Below, in pieces: positions 26,214 through 34,942 of a DNA stretch of 64,000 nucleotides; position 1 is the stretch's first letter, and each line of letters opens with the position of its first letter. Position numbers and translations under genes: made by a program. The stretch lies in assembly GCF_002976435.1 (NCBI RefSeq), contig NZ_PUGF01000013.1, positions 1 through 64,000 of the forward strand, in the 5' to 3' direction. Origin of the DNA: Solimicrobium silvestre (lineage in GTDB: Bacteria > Pseudomonadota > Gammaproteobacteria > Burkholderiales > Burkholderiaceae_D). A model generated the notes under the pieces. It worked only from the letters and a program-made list of their open reading frames with translations, had not been told where the DNA came from and made no database searches.

Positions 26214-27621
26214 TATCCAATGTCGCATGCGGGTCATTAAAGACCGCCATATCCATAGTTCCCATCTCACGATCGGTAGCAATGGCCGCCGTCATGGTGC
26301 CGGAGACGTTAGTTAAGGTGCGCGCCATATCAATAATGGGATCAATCGCCAGTACCATACCAATCAGCGCAAAGTGTTCGCCCATGCCCATGCCAGAAAG
26401 CGCAATCGTCGCAGCAACAGTTGCCGTGCCGGGAATGCCGGCAATGCCAATTGAACCGATGGTGATGACGATTAACATCATGATATAAAACTGCGTATTA
26501 ACTTCAATGCCAACCATGTGCGCCACCATCACCACGATCATGGCCGGGAAAAATCCTGCGCAGCCATTCATGCCGATGGTGCTGCCCAACGATCCAACTA
26601 AATTCGCTGTGCCATTATTCACGCCCATGCGGGTAGTTAAGGTTGCAATCGTCATTGGCAAAGTACCCACCGAAGAGCGACTGGTGAATGCCAATAACCA
26701 TGTGCCCAAGGCTTTTTTTACATACATCAACGGCGAAACACCATGCAGTACGATGATGACAATGTGAATCGATACCATCACGGCAGTGGCAATGTAAATC
26801 GCCGCGACGAAACTGGAGACTTCAATGATGGCGGGAATGCCGTTAGAAATAATAGTGCGGGCCAGCAGTGCAACTACCGCATACGGCATGTATTTAATGA
26901 TGGTCATGGCTATCGACATGACGATTTTGTACAGCGCTTGCATGAGTTTTTTGAATACGCCAATTGCCTCTGGATTTTTGTGTTCCATGCGGTTTGCCGC
27001 AATCCCGATCAATGCTGAAAAGATCACCAAGCCGACTATGTTTTCACCATTCATCGCCACAATAATATTGCTAGGGATGAGACGGATAAAGGTATCAACC
27101 AGGTTCGTATATTCGTTGACTTTCTCGGTAGGTGCCGAACTAACGCCAGCCCCTAAATGAAACAGGTTGGCTAAGATAATTCCTAAAACACAGGCAATGG
27201 CGGTCGTAAACAACAACCAGAAAATGCCGCGAACTGCAATTTGAGGTAAATCTCGTTTACCCGAAAAATCCAAAATCACTTTAACAATTGAAACAAAGAT
27301 TAAAGGAATCACCAGCATACGAATAAAAGCGACAAAAGCACGCCCAACCAAACCGTACCAAATGGCTGTTTCTTTCATCCAGGTTGTTGCTTCTGCGGGA
27401 AAACCGACCAGTGCCTGAATACCCAAACCTAACAATGCACCGGCAACCAGGCCCACCAACATGCGAATTGAAAAATCAATTTTTTTATTTTGTAGTTGGT
27501 TCAAACCCCAAAAGCAAAGCAGCAATACGGCGATGCTAATTAAAGTTTGATAGTGCGTGATGGCTAAAAATTTTTCAAAAAAAACACCTTGAAACAGAGC
27601 AGGCTGCTGTGCATCGTTCAT
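26203..27621 (-). CDS. tcyP: Sodium/proton symporter of the DAACS family, TcyP-like (L-cystine)
   Basis: A 472-aa inner-membrane protein with eight or more helices. The SRSSVGTLPMTIATLTTRMGV hairpin and NGCAGFFPAM are the DAACS substrate-binding features, and the NGCAG-PAM wording is closest, from memory, to TcyP/YdjN cystine carriers and less to glutamate carriers. The frame reaches 27699, but ATG 27621 (MNDAQQP) with GGGG upstream is preferred. It is translated just ahead of a disulfide-reductase-like flavoprotein. Confidence 0.87.
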   Translation of the reverse strand: MNDAQQPALFQGVFFEKFLAITHYQTLISIAVLLLCFWGLNQLQNKKIDFSIRMLVGLVAGALLGLGIQALVGFPAEATTWMKETAIWYGLVGRAFVAFIRMLVIPLIFVSIVKVILDFSGKRDLPQIAVRGIFWLLFTTAIACVLGIILANLFHLGAGVSSAPTEKVNEYTNLVDTFIRLIPSNIIVAMNGENIVGLVIFSALIGIAANRMEHKNPEAIGVFKKLMQALYKIVMSIAMTIIKYMPYAVVALLARTIISNGIPAIIEVSSFVAAIYIATAVMVSIHIVIIVLHGVSPLMYVKKALGTWLLAFTSRSSVGTLPMTIATLTTRMGVNNGTANLVGSLGSTIGMNGCAGFFPAMIVVMVAHMVGIEVNTQFYIMMLIVITIGSIGIAGIPGTATVAATIALSGMGMGEHFALIGMVLAIDPIIDMARTLTNVSGTMTAAIATDREMGTMDMAVFNDPHATLDNDE

Positions 27622-27729
27622 TAAAATTACCCCGTACTTTGATGATGTTGAGTGAATTAGACTAGATTTGCTATTTGGGAATATGTTACATGAAAACAAT
27701 AAAAACTTGTTTGCGCAATTATTGCAAAA

Positions 27730-27768
27730 AAGAAATCGCCCTGCATGTTGCAGCCAGCATGCAGGGCG
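27730..27768 (-). terminator. Intrinsic terminator of the MFS gene
   Basis: CGCCCTGCATG and CATGCAGGGCG pair over 11 bp; on the minus strand the stem is followed by ATTTCTTTTTT. It separates the MFS transporter from the tcyP-like operon. Confidence 0.75.
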
Positions 27769-27822
27769 AAAACTTCGAAGTACGATGAAAAATTAATATG
27801 CAAATATCAAGAAAATCTAAAG

Positions 27823-29124
27823 CTACTTATTCACCATCTCCTTAGGAACCATCAGCGTCAACACAGCGCCGATAACTAACGATGCAGCCAGCAAATACAT
27901 ACCGGAGTCTGTGCTATGCGTCAGGTCTTTTAACCAGCCAACCAAATAAGGGCTAACAAAGCCGGCCAAATTACCCAAGGAATTGATTAACGCAATTCCA
28001 GCCGCTGCGGCCGCCCCGCCCAAGAACGCGGTTGGCAGACTCCAAAATAAGGGCAAGGTGGTTAATATACCGATGGTAGCCAGAGTTAAAGCGGCCATCG
28101 CCAATAGGGTGTTATGTCCATAAATGGTGCTTAGCAGCAGACCGGCACACCCTAATAAAGCGGGAATAACTACGTGCCAACGTCGTTCACGATTTTTGTC
28201 GGCGCTGCGACCGATCAGTACCATGCCTACTGCGGCGGCGGCATACGGAATTGCTGTGAGCAGGCCAATGTCTAAGGTGTCTTTGACGCCAGTGGCTTTA
28301 ATAATGGTTGGCAGCCAAAAGCTGATGCCGTATAGGCCCATGATGAAGCTGAAGTAGATAAACGCCATGTGCCATATTTTGGGATGAGTCATCACTTGCT
28401 TAAAGCTCATTTCCTGTTTTGTAGCAGCTTCAGTTTGCACATTTTTTGCTAATAATTGCTTTTCATCTGCACTCAACCACTTTGCATCAACGATATGATT
28501 TTGCAGGTAAAAAATAACCACAACACCTAAAACCAGCGATGGTAGCGCTTCAATAATAAACATCCACTGCCATCCAGTTAAACCGTAAATGCCGGGCATG
28601 GAATGCATAACCCAGCCAGATACCGGTCCACCGACAACGCCAGAAATAGCAACGGCAGTCATGAACATGGCGGTTATTTTTCCGCGTCGTTCAGCTGGGT
28701 ACCAATAGGTAAGGTAAAGAATCACGCCAGGAAAAAAACCTGCTTCTGCCACGCCGAGTAAAAATCGCATGAGATAAAACATAGTGGCTGAATTAACGAA
28801 GATCATCGCACCGGAAATAAGACCCCAGGTAATCATGATGCGAGCGATCCAAATTCGTGCACCGACTTTGTGCAGAATAATATTGCTGGGGATTTCAAAC
28901 AAAAAATAACCGATGAAGAAAACGCCTGCACCTAAGCCATAAACCGTTTCGCTAAAATTCAAATCGGACAGCATTTGAAGCTTGGCGAAACCAACATTAA
29001 CCCGATCCAAATACGCGGCTACATAACAGAGAAATAATATCGGCATTAAGCGCCAGGTCACCTTGGCATAAGTTGCCGCTTCAAACCCAGCAATATCGGC
29101 AGAATTTACGCGATTTTGATTCAT
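27823..29124 (-). CDS. MFS transporter, anion:cation symporter (ACS) family
   Basis: A 433-aa permease with 12 predicted helices. DRVNVGFAKLQML after helix 1, the FEIPSNIILHKVGAR loop and RFLLGVAEAGFFPGVILYLTYWYP are standard for ACS carriers of organic anions (phthalate, tartrate, 4-hydroxyphenylacetate type). The substrate cannot be read from the sequence and no catabolic genes adjoin it. It has its own terminator. Confidence 0.9.
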   Translation of the reverse strand: MNQNRVNSADIAGFEAATYAKVTWRLMPILFLCYVAAYLDRVNVGFAKLQMLSDLNFSETVYGLGAGVFFIGYFLFEIPSNIILHKVGARIWIARIMITWGLISGAMIFVNSATMFYLMRFLLGVAEAGFFPGVILYLTYWYPAERRGKITAMFMTAVAISGVVGGPVSGWVMHSMPGIYGLTGWQWMFIIEALPSLVLGVVVIFYLQNHIVDAKWLSADEKQLLAKNVQTEAATKQEMSFKQVMTHPKIWHMAFIYFSFIMGLYGISFWLPTIIKATGVKDTLDIGLLTAIPYAAAAVGMVLIGRSADKNRERRWHVVIPALLGCAGLLLSTIYGHNTLLAMAALTLATIGILTTLPLFWSLPTAFLGGAAAAAGIALINSLGNLAGFVSPYLVGWLKDLTHSTDSGMYLLAASLVIGAVLTLMVPKEMVNK

Positions 29125-29348
29125 GTTGCCCCCTTGATTATTAATATTTGAAGTGCTTAAGCGTGAAGCTTGACCTTACAGAGATTTACATCTAAAAATG
29201 GATCATCTTGCTTGAAATCGGACACAATATTGTGATGAATTATGGCAACTAGTTTAGGCGCTTTGAATTTAAGAGCAATAAATTAATTAAGTCAACGAAT
29301 TACCCAGTCTCACGTTTAAGTATTAACACCTTATTTAGAAAGATCTCA

Positions 29349-29783
29349 ATGAATCGTTTTTTAATCTCACTGGCGCTCCTAGCTTCGCCGTTACTAGCTA
29401 ATGCAGGTCCTAATGTAGGTGTTTCTGTTAACATTGGGCAACCGGGATTTTATGGTCAGATTGAGCTAGGTAATGTGCCGCCACCGCCCGTCATGTATGG
29501 GACTCCGATGATTATTCAACCAGCACCGGTTGGTGTGGTTGTTCAACCGCTCTATTTGCGGGTTCCATCCAGCCATTACAGGAACTGGCGCCATTATTGC
29601 GGTAGATACAATGCCTGTGGCCGCCCTGTGTACTTTGTACAAGACAATTGGTATCGCAATACCTATGCGCCGCAATATCGCCATGAGCATGAGGGACGTG
29701 GGTACGAGCACCGTGACTACGATCACCATGATCATGACCGTCATGATGATCGCCATGAAGACCGTCACGATGACCGACGCTAA
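29349..29783 (+). CDS. Secreted charged-tail protein, paralog 1
   Basis: A 144-aa exported protein with a signal peptide (cleavage after ANA, about 19). The core has QPGFYGQIELG, PPPPV, a YLRVP segment and an HYCGRYNACGRPVYFVQDNWY motif with two conserved Cys. The tail (from about 110) is a low-complexity run of His, Asp, Arg and Glu (HDDRHEDRHDDRR). The family is recurrent in Burkholderiales as hypothetical proteins; metal binding by the tail is plausible but unproven. First of three tandem copies. Confidence 0.8.
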   Translation: MNRFLISLALLASPLLANAGPNVGVSVNIGQPGFYGQIELGNVPPPPVMYGTPMIIQPAPVGVVVQPLYLRVPSSHYRNWRHYCGRYNACGRPVYFVQDNWYRNTYAPQYRHEHEGRGYEHRDYDHHDHDRHDDRHEDRHDDRR

Positions 29784-29808
29784 AACAAGGCTTGCAGTCT
29801 ACTAAACC

Positions 29809-29839
29809 AACATGCCCAATGACTTGTCTTGGGCATGTT
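29809..29839 (+). terminator. Hairpin after paralog 1
   Basis: AACATGCCCAA and TTGGGCATGTT form an 11-bp stem with a 9-base loop, 26 bases after the stop. There is no real T-run, so termination may be weak or factor-dependent. Confidence 0.5.
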
Positions 29840-30001
29840 GCATTTGGAAGAGGAATAGAGAGTTCTTCTGTGAAATTTTGTAGCCGTAATGTAACTTACT
29901 TGCCGAATTACTCTCCAGTTGTAATACATTATGCCCAGTGTCAACGGCATAGAGGAAAATACCGTTTATTCACTATTAATATACTAAACAGGGATATTCA
30001 A

Positions 30002-30490
30002 ATGAAACGCTTATTACTTGCCACATTACTTGCTGCATCGCCATTATTAAGCATGGCACAAGTTAGCGTAGGTGTGAACCTTAACATTGGCGACCCTAAT
30101 TTTTACGGACAAGTTGATCTGGAAAATGGCCCGCCACCGCCGGTAATGTACTCGACTCCAGTGGTCGTTCAACCTGCGCCACCGGGCGTATATTATCCAC
30201 CGGTGTATTTACGCGTACCGACAGTTTATTATCAAAATTGGCCGCAATATTGCGGTATGTACAACGCCTGTTACCAACCGGTTTTCTTTGTTCAAGAGAA
30301 TTGGTATATGCACGTGTATGCACCGATGTATCGCAGCCGCTACCCACATGGCCGACCAGGATTTGCTCCGCGCGCTTTCTATAATCAACACGGCGGTCCA
30401 GGTCCACGTGTCGAAGAGCGCCGTGATGAACATGGCGGACAACGCCATGAAGACCGTCATGAGGAGCATCGGGAAGAAGATCACCGTTAA
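30002..30490 (+). CDS. Secreted charged-tail protein, paralog 2
   Basis: A 162-aa exported protein with a signal peptide ending SMA (19), then NIGDPNFYGQVDLENGPPPP, a YYPPVYLRVPTVYYQNWPQYC segment, MYNACYQPVFFVQENWY with two conserved Cys, and a tail rich in Glu, Arg and His. The reading frame extends 70 codons upstream, but ATG 30002 is followed by a signal peptide and shares its upstream region with paralog 3. Function unknown; likely periplasmic or envelope-associated. Confidence 0.8.
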   Translation: MKRLLLATLLAASPLLSMAQVSVGVNLNIGDPNFYGQVDLENGPPPPVMYSTPVVVQPAPPGVYYPPVYLRVPTVYYQNWPQYCGMYNACYQPVFFVQENWYMHVYAPMYRSRYPHGRPGFAPRAFYNQHGGPGPRVEERRDEHGGQRHEDRHEEHREEDHR

Positions 30491-30545
30491 TCAAGCTTAA
30501 ACTCAAGCTGAAACTCAAGCTTGAGCATCAGACATAAACGGTTAA

Positions 30546-30574
30546 GTGCCAACCTTGCGGTTGGCATTTTTTTT
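30546..30574 (+). terminator. Intrinsic terminator after paralog 2
   Basis: GTGCCAACC and GGTTGGCA form a stem around TTGC followed by eight T. The same type of hairpin follows paralog 3, consistent with duplication of the whole unit. Confidence 0.75.
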
Positions 30575-30577
30575 AAC

Positions 30578-30715
30578 TTAGTTATAGATAGTTTTCATGG
30601 CAAAAATAAATCCCGCCAACAATAAGGTAACGGCGTTGGAAATAATAATAGGCCAGGCTTGAATCAAGATGCCGTAGCACAGTCAGAGTGCAATTCCTAC
30701 TGTAAAAATACATAC
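30578..30715 (-). pseudogene. Decayed 3' fragment of the SemiSWEET gene
   Basis: This stretch is a diverged copy of the 3' half of the intact SemiSWEET gene at 31307-31570. Read on the minus strand it gives CYGILIQAWPIIISNA and a matching C-terminus ending YN, but has a TGA where the intact gene has TGG and a one-base deletion further upstream. It has no start. It was probably carried along when the paralog 2/3 unit duplicated. Confidence 0.8.
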
Positions 30716-30783
30716 TTCCCGTGTCAACGACATAGAAGAAAATAGCGTTTATTCACTTTCAACGACCCAACAGGAAGATTTAA

Positions 30784-31269
30784 ATGAAACGCTTATTACT
30801 TGCCGCATTACTTGCTGCATCGCCATTATTAAGCATGGCTCAAGTCAATGTGGATGTGAACATCGGCGCCCCTAATTTTTATGGACAAGTTGACTTGGAA
30901 AACGACGCGCCACCGCCGGTCGTGTTCCTGACACCAGTCGTCGTTCAACAAGTGCCATCTGACGTATATTATCCACCGGTATATTTACGCGTGCCGGAAA
31001 CTTATTACCAACATTGGCCGCAATATTGCGCTATGTACAACGCTTGTTATCAACCAGTTTTCTTCGTTCAGGAAAGTTGGTATTTGCAGGTATATGCGCC
31101 GATGTACCGTAGCCGTTATCCGTATGGCAGACCAGGATTTACTCCGCGCGCCTACTATGGAGCACCACGTTACGATTATGGACCACCACGCTACGATGAT
31201 CGCCGGGATCACCGCAATGAGCGTCATGATGATCGCCGTGACGAACGTCGGGATGATGATCGACGTTAA
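30784..31269 (+). CDS. Secreted charged-tail protein, paralog 3
   Basis: A 161-aa exported protein very similar to paralog 2 (first 20 residues nearly identical at DNA level). It has NIGAPNFYGQVDLEND, YLRVPETYYQHWPQYC, MYNACYQPVFFVQESWY and a tail of tandem Tyr-Gly-Pro-Arg and Asp/Arg/His repeats ending DERRDDDRR. The conserved Cys pair suggests a disulfide in the oxidising periplasm. It meets the SemiSWEET gene tail to tail over a shared hairpin. Confidence 0.8.
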   Translation: MKRLLLAALLAASPLLSMAQVNVDVNIGAPNFYGQVDLENDAPPPVVFLTPVVVQQVPSDVYYPPVYLRVPETYYQHWPQYCAMYNACYQPVFFVQESWYLQVYAPMYRSRYPYGRPGFTPRAYYGAPRYDYGPPRYDDRRDHRNERHDDRRDERRDDDRR

Positions 31270-31276
31270 TCGCTGC

Positions 31277-31308
31277 AAAGTGCCAACCAACAGGTTGGCA
31301 CTTTTTTT
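31277..31308. terminator. Terminator between paralog 3 and SemiSWEET
   Basis: AAAGTGCCAACC and GGTTGGCACTTT pair over 12 bp around AACA, with seven T on the plus strand. It ends paralog 3 and probably serves the convergent SemiSWEET operon as well. Confidence 0.8.
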
Positions 31309-31570
31309 AGTTATAGATTATTTTCATAGCGAGAATAAAGCCCGCCAGCAGCAAGGTAATGGCGTTGGAAATGATGATGGGCCATACTTGAATTAAAATG
31401 CCGTAGCACAACCAAAGTGCAATCCCCACTGTAAAAATTACATACATGCCCAGCGATACTCCGTCCGCATGTTTATTTTTCCAGGTCAGCCAGGCTTGCG
31501 GAATAAATGCAGTAGTGGTTAATGAGGCGGCTAAATAACCCACCAGATCGGCATAATTAAGGTGGGTCAT
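31307..31570 (-). CDS. SemiSWEET-type transporter (PQ-loop/MtN3 family)
   Basis: An 87-aa membrane protein with three helices and the PQ motif in TTTAFIPQAWLTWKNKHADGVSLGMY, followed by a VGIALWLCYGI helix and a final helix with SNAITLLLAGFILAMKI. SemiSWEETs dimerise to carry sugars down a gradient. Its ATG overlaps the stop of the flavin reductase gene (TAATG), so it is the last gene of the mks operon. The solute is unknown. Confidence 0.9.
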   Translation of the reverse strand: MTHLNYADLVGYLAASLTTTAFIPQAWLTWKNKHADGVSLGMYVIFTVGIALWLCYGILIQVWPIIISNAITLLLAGFILAMKIIYN

Positions 31571-32100
31571 TAATTTCCTGATGAGAGTAATTGCCCACCG
31601 TGAAAAATCAGCGGCGTGCTTGGGTCAAATGCACAATCTTCGACTTCACCAACAAAAATCACATGATCACCTTCTGGATAGCGGCTGCGGTTATGGCATT
31701 CAAACCAAGCCGCTGCGCCCTTTAAAATCGGCAAACCGGTTGCCGACAAGGTAAATTCAACACCGGCAAAACGATCCGTGGCAGATTTGGAAAATTGCTC
31801 AGCCAACCAGGTCTGGTCAGCGGCCAACACGTTAATCACGTAATGACTATTGCCGGTAAATACCGGCAAACTATTGGCGCGCTCCGACAGGCTCCATAAA
31901 ACCAGTGGCGGGTCTAACGACACGGAGTTAAACGAACTAGCGGTAATCCCCAAAAAACTGCCATTGGCTAAACGCGTCGTAATCACCGTCACACCCGTGG
32001 CAAATTGCGATAACGCGCTTTTAAAGTGGCGCGTATCGAAGGTTTTTTTGGAGCTTGGCTTAGATTTATTCATTGGCTTATGTGAGTTATCACTCTGCAT
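31570..32100 (-). CDS. Flavin reductase family protein (FMN-binding)
   Basis: A 176-aa split-barrel flavoprotein with FATGVTVITT, GITASSFNSVSLDPPLVLWSL, VINVLAADQ and the GDHVIFVGEVE strand, all normal for the HpaC/flavin reductase family that reduces FMN or FAD with NAD(P)H for a partner monooxygenase. No monooxygenase is near. Its ATG follows the mksB stop codon with no gap, and it overlaps the SemiSWEET start, so it is translationally tied to a condensin operon. Confidence 0.9.
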   Translation of the reverse strand: MQSDNSHKPMNKSKPSSKKTFDTRHFKSALSQFATGVTVITTRLANGSFLGITASSFNSVSLDPPLVLWSLSERANSLPVFTGNSHYVINVLAADQTWLAEQFSKSATDRFAGVEFTLSATGLPILKGAAAWFECHNRSRYPEGDHVIFVGEVEDCAFDPSTPLIFHGGQLLSSGN

Positions 32101-34932
32101 TTAGGCTGCCGCTCCTTGCGGGCGACGCTGCAATACAAAAATAGGTTGCGCCCATTCCATTTCTTTTTTCTTTTTACTGGTAATTAACGTTAATTCAGAA
32201 GGATCGTACACATCCGTATTATGCGTCAATGGCGTGGTCATAAGATATTGCGCATCGGTGTTTTTTAAGAACTCACCCACCAATTGAATGTTACGAATAT
32301 CCAAATGGGCGAAAGGTTCATCAATAAACACAAAACCGCCGCTGCCCTCTTCCGACTTTAACAACCCAATCAACAGAATTAACGATTTCATCACTTGCTG
32401 ACCGCCGGACGCTTCGCCGTCATTCATGCCGATTACGCCTTTGCCGTCGAATTTAAACTTAACATGTAACCCTGCCTGGGCTAATTGCACATCATCGTTT
32501 TCCAAGCGTACCGGATCGGCATGCACTTCAATCCCAGCCAATTCGCCGAGTTGCTTAATGTTTTTAGCGTAGATTTTAATGGTATAGCGCAAACGTTCAA
32601 TGTAAGCACCACGCGCATTCGACGTCGCTTCCATAGCGCGATTATTTTGATAACGACGCTCTTCGGTTTCTGCTTGCTGCCCAGCCAATTGATGATGCAA
32701 ACGGTGATGTTGATCAACCACGGTGGCATCAGTCTCCCATTCCTCGCTGAGGATATCTTGCTGCAAACTTTTTAAACGTAATTCAACCTGACGCGCGTTA
32801 TCGTATTTTTCAACCAGACTGTTCAGATAACCAGACTTCCGCCAACCCGCGGGCAGCTTGCTCCAGGTATGACGACTATCTTTAAGCACTTGAGCTTGTG
32901 CGCTGCGTTCTTGGGCCAATTTTTGTTCGTTATTCCGGCAATGCTGTTCTGAAACGCTCAAGTGCTTTTGAGCTTCTTGCCATGCAATTTCTGAGCGGGT
33001 TTTTGCAACAGTAGCTTGTTTTAATAAATCGCCTAATTCGCCCAATCTGCTGCCCACTTCAGTACGTAATTTTTTAAGCGGCACAACATTTCTGCTGGCT
33101 TCGGCAAATTCATCGATTCGTGCATGTAATTCTTTGGCGGCATCAACACCGGCCAAGCGGGTTTTCAAATTACTGACATTACTCGCCAATTTGCTAATGT
33201 CTAAAGTAAGCTGATCTTCTTGCTGCTCTAGCTTCAAACAACTTTTTTGCAAAGCGTCTAAACGTTGCGCACGACCTGCTTGCCCAAAACGATAACGCGC
33301 CACGTCCACAAATAAAGAACGTCCACCGCGTCGTTCGCTATGAAAGGCTTCTGGAGTAATCCATTCTTCCGCGCCAGACATTTGCATGCCTTGCGCAACA
33401 GTATCCACGCGCTGAATCCGTTTTAACTGATCAATTAACCAGCTCGGTACCGGCGCACTAAACTGCACTACGGCCAACAAACTTGCATCTTGTTTGCCAT
33501 TGATTTTAGGTGCGGCAACCCGTTCCGGCACAATAAAATGCGGGTAACGCTGCTGCTCGGCTAACTTAAACGCTGCGGGTGCGTCGCTGGCATTTTCCAG
33601 CAACATCACATAAGAAAAACTTTTCAGAACACCCTCTACTGCGCCCTGCCAACGTGGTTCACTCACTTCGACAACATCGGCCAGCATCACATGCGCTATC
33701 TTGGCGTCAGCCATAGTGCGACGCATGCTGCGCACATTTTCAGGGTCAGGCAAACCGGTTTTACTCTGCAACGCAGCGATGGTGCTTTGTTGCTCTGAAA
33801 TTTTTTCAGTAAGCTGCGCACGCTGTTGTTTTTGCTGGGCTAACTGGGTTTCCTGTTGTTCTAACTGCTGGGTAATTTCAGCAATATCGGTTCCAGAAAC
33901 AGCGGTCAGTTTTTCTAAGCGCTGCTTTTGTTCCAGTAAATTTTCTTGCGGTTTTAATTGCGTGTTAATTTCGGACAAACGTTTTTGTAGTGCTTTTTCT
34001 TCTTGTTCCAGTGTGCCTTCTTGCTGCAAATTGGCCGTAAACTGACGTCCTTTTTCCGCTAATTCGGCACGTTGCGCACTGAGCTGCTGGTCTTGTTGCT
34101 GCGCATTCTGTTTGGCAGAACGCAAGCTTTGACTAATGTTTGAATAATGTTTTTTCGTTTCAAAATACTGCAAACTCGGCAAAATCTGTTCTTGCAGATC
34201 GCGCCGTTCGCTGTTTTTATTATCCCATTGATGGTAGTTGGCAACGCGCAAGCGCAAGCCTTCCAAATGGGATTGCGCGATGTCTAATTCAGCTTCAAAT
34301 TGTTGCAGTTCCAGTTCGGTATCATGCTGATGCTGCTTGGCTTCGTCGTAGGCATCCAACACTTCTTTGTCGCCGAATACCTGGAAAACCAAATCCAGCA
34401 ATTGGCGCGGTGCGTACTCGCATAACTTATCGGTTTCACCTTGCTCCAACGCCAAAACTTTAGCCATCGCGGGAGAAAGCCCGGCGCTGGCCAAACGTTT
34501 ACGATAAGTTTCTACGCCCAACCAATCGGTTGCGCCCACAACTTCTTCAATTTCCACACAACCGGGACGCATTAGGTATTGACGCTTCCAGTCACCACCG
34601 TTTTTTTGAATTTGACAAAACAGCGTGACTTCATCTTCACTAAAAAATCCGGACGAGCGAAACGGCCGGTTAGACAATTGTCGACCAACTGGCTTATTGT
34701 CTACCACCGCACGCAGCCAGGCGATAGGCTGACCGGAGTGACGCGCGTAATGTTTATAGGTGCGGCCCATTGAACAATCAAGTCCAAACAAGGTACGCAA
34801 GGCATCCAACAAAGTAGTTTTGCCGGAACCGTTTTGTCCGGAGATGGTGATAATTTTGGCGTCGAGCGGAATATTTTTAATCCGCTGCCAATAATCCCAA
34901 TGTACAAGTTCGAGTGATTTTATGTGGAACAT
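32101..34932 (-). CDS. mksB: MksB-like SMC ATPase (condensin, MukB family)
   Basis: A 943-aa SMC-type protein: Walker A SGQNGSGKTT (31-40), long coiled coils (about 230-390 and 560-770), a hinge between them (about 400-540), the ABC signature ASGGQQ (841-846), Walker B FVFIDE (867-872) and an AHLD D-loop. With MksE and MksF it would form a ring-shaped complex that loads on and organises DNA. Length fits MksB of the Pseudomonas type better than the longer Wadjet JetC. Ten bases separate it from mksE. No MksG/JetD toprim gene adjoins, so chromosome organisation is more likely than plasmid cutting. Confidence 0.88.
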   Translation of the reverse strand: MFHIKSLELVHWDYWQRIKNIPLDAKIITISGQNGSGKTTLLDALRTLFGLDCSMGRTYKHYARHSGQPIAWLRAVVDNKPVGRQLSNRPFRSSGFFSEDEVTLFCQIQKNGGDWKRQYLMRPGCVEIEEVVGATDWLGVETYRKRLASAGLSPAMAKVLALEQGETDKLCEYAPRQLLDLVFQVFGDKEVLDAYDEAKQHQHDTELELQQFEAELDIAQSHLEGLRLRVANYHQWDNKNSERRDLQEQILPSLQYFETKKHYSNISQSLRSAKQNAQQQDQQLSAQRAELAEKGRQFTANLQQEGTLEQEEKALQKRLSEINTQLKPQENLLEQKQRLEKLTAVSGTDIAEITQQLEQQETQLAQQKQQRAQLTEKISEQQSTIAALQSKTGLPDPENVRSMRRTMADAKIAHVMLADVVEVSEPRWQGAVEGVLKSFSYVMLLENASDAPAAFKLAEQQRYPHFIVPERVAAPKINGKQDASLLAVVQFSAPVPSWLIDQLKRIQRVDTVAQGMQMSGAEEWITPEAFHSERRGGRSLFVDVARYRFGQAGRAQRLDALQKSCLKLEQQEDQLTLDISKLASNVSNLKTRLAGVDAAKELHARIDEFAEASRNVVPLKKLRTEVGSRLGELGDLLKQATVAKTRSEIAWQEAQKHLSVSEQHCRNNEQKLAQERSAQAQVLKDSRHTWSKLPAGWRKSGYLNSLVEKYDNARQVELRLKSLQQDILSEEWETDATVVDQHHRLHHQLAGQQAETEERRYQNNRAMEATSNARGAYIERLRYTIKIYAKNIKQLGELAGIEVHADPVRLENDDVQLAQAGLHVKFKFDGKGVIGMNDGEASGGQQVMKSLILLIGLLKSEEGSGGFVFIDEPFAHLDIRNIQLVGEFLKNTDAQYLMTTPLTHNTDVYDPSELTLITSKKKKEMEWAQPIFVLQRRPQGAAA

Positions 34933-34942
34933 GGTTTTATTC

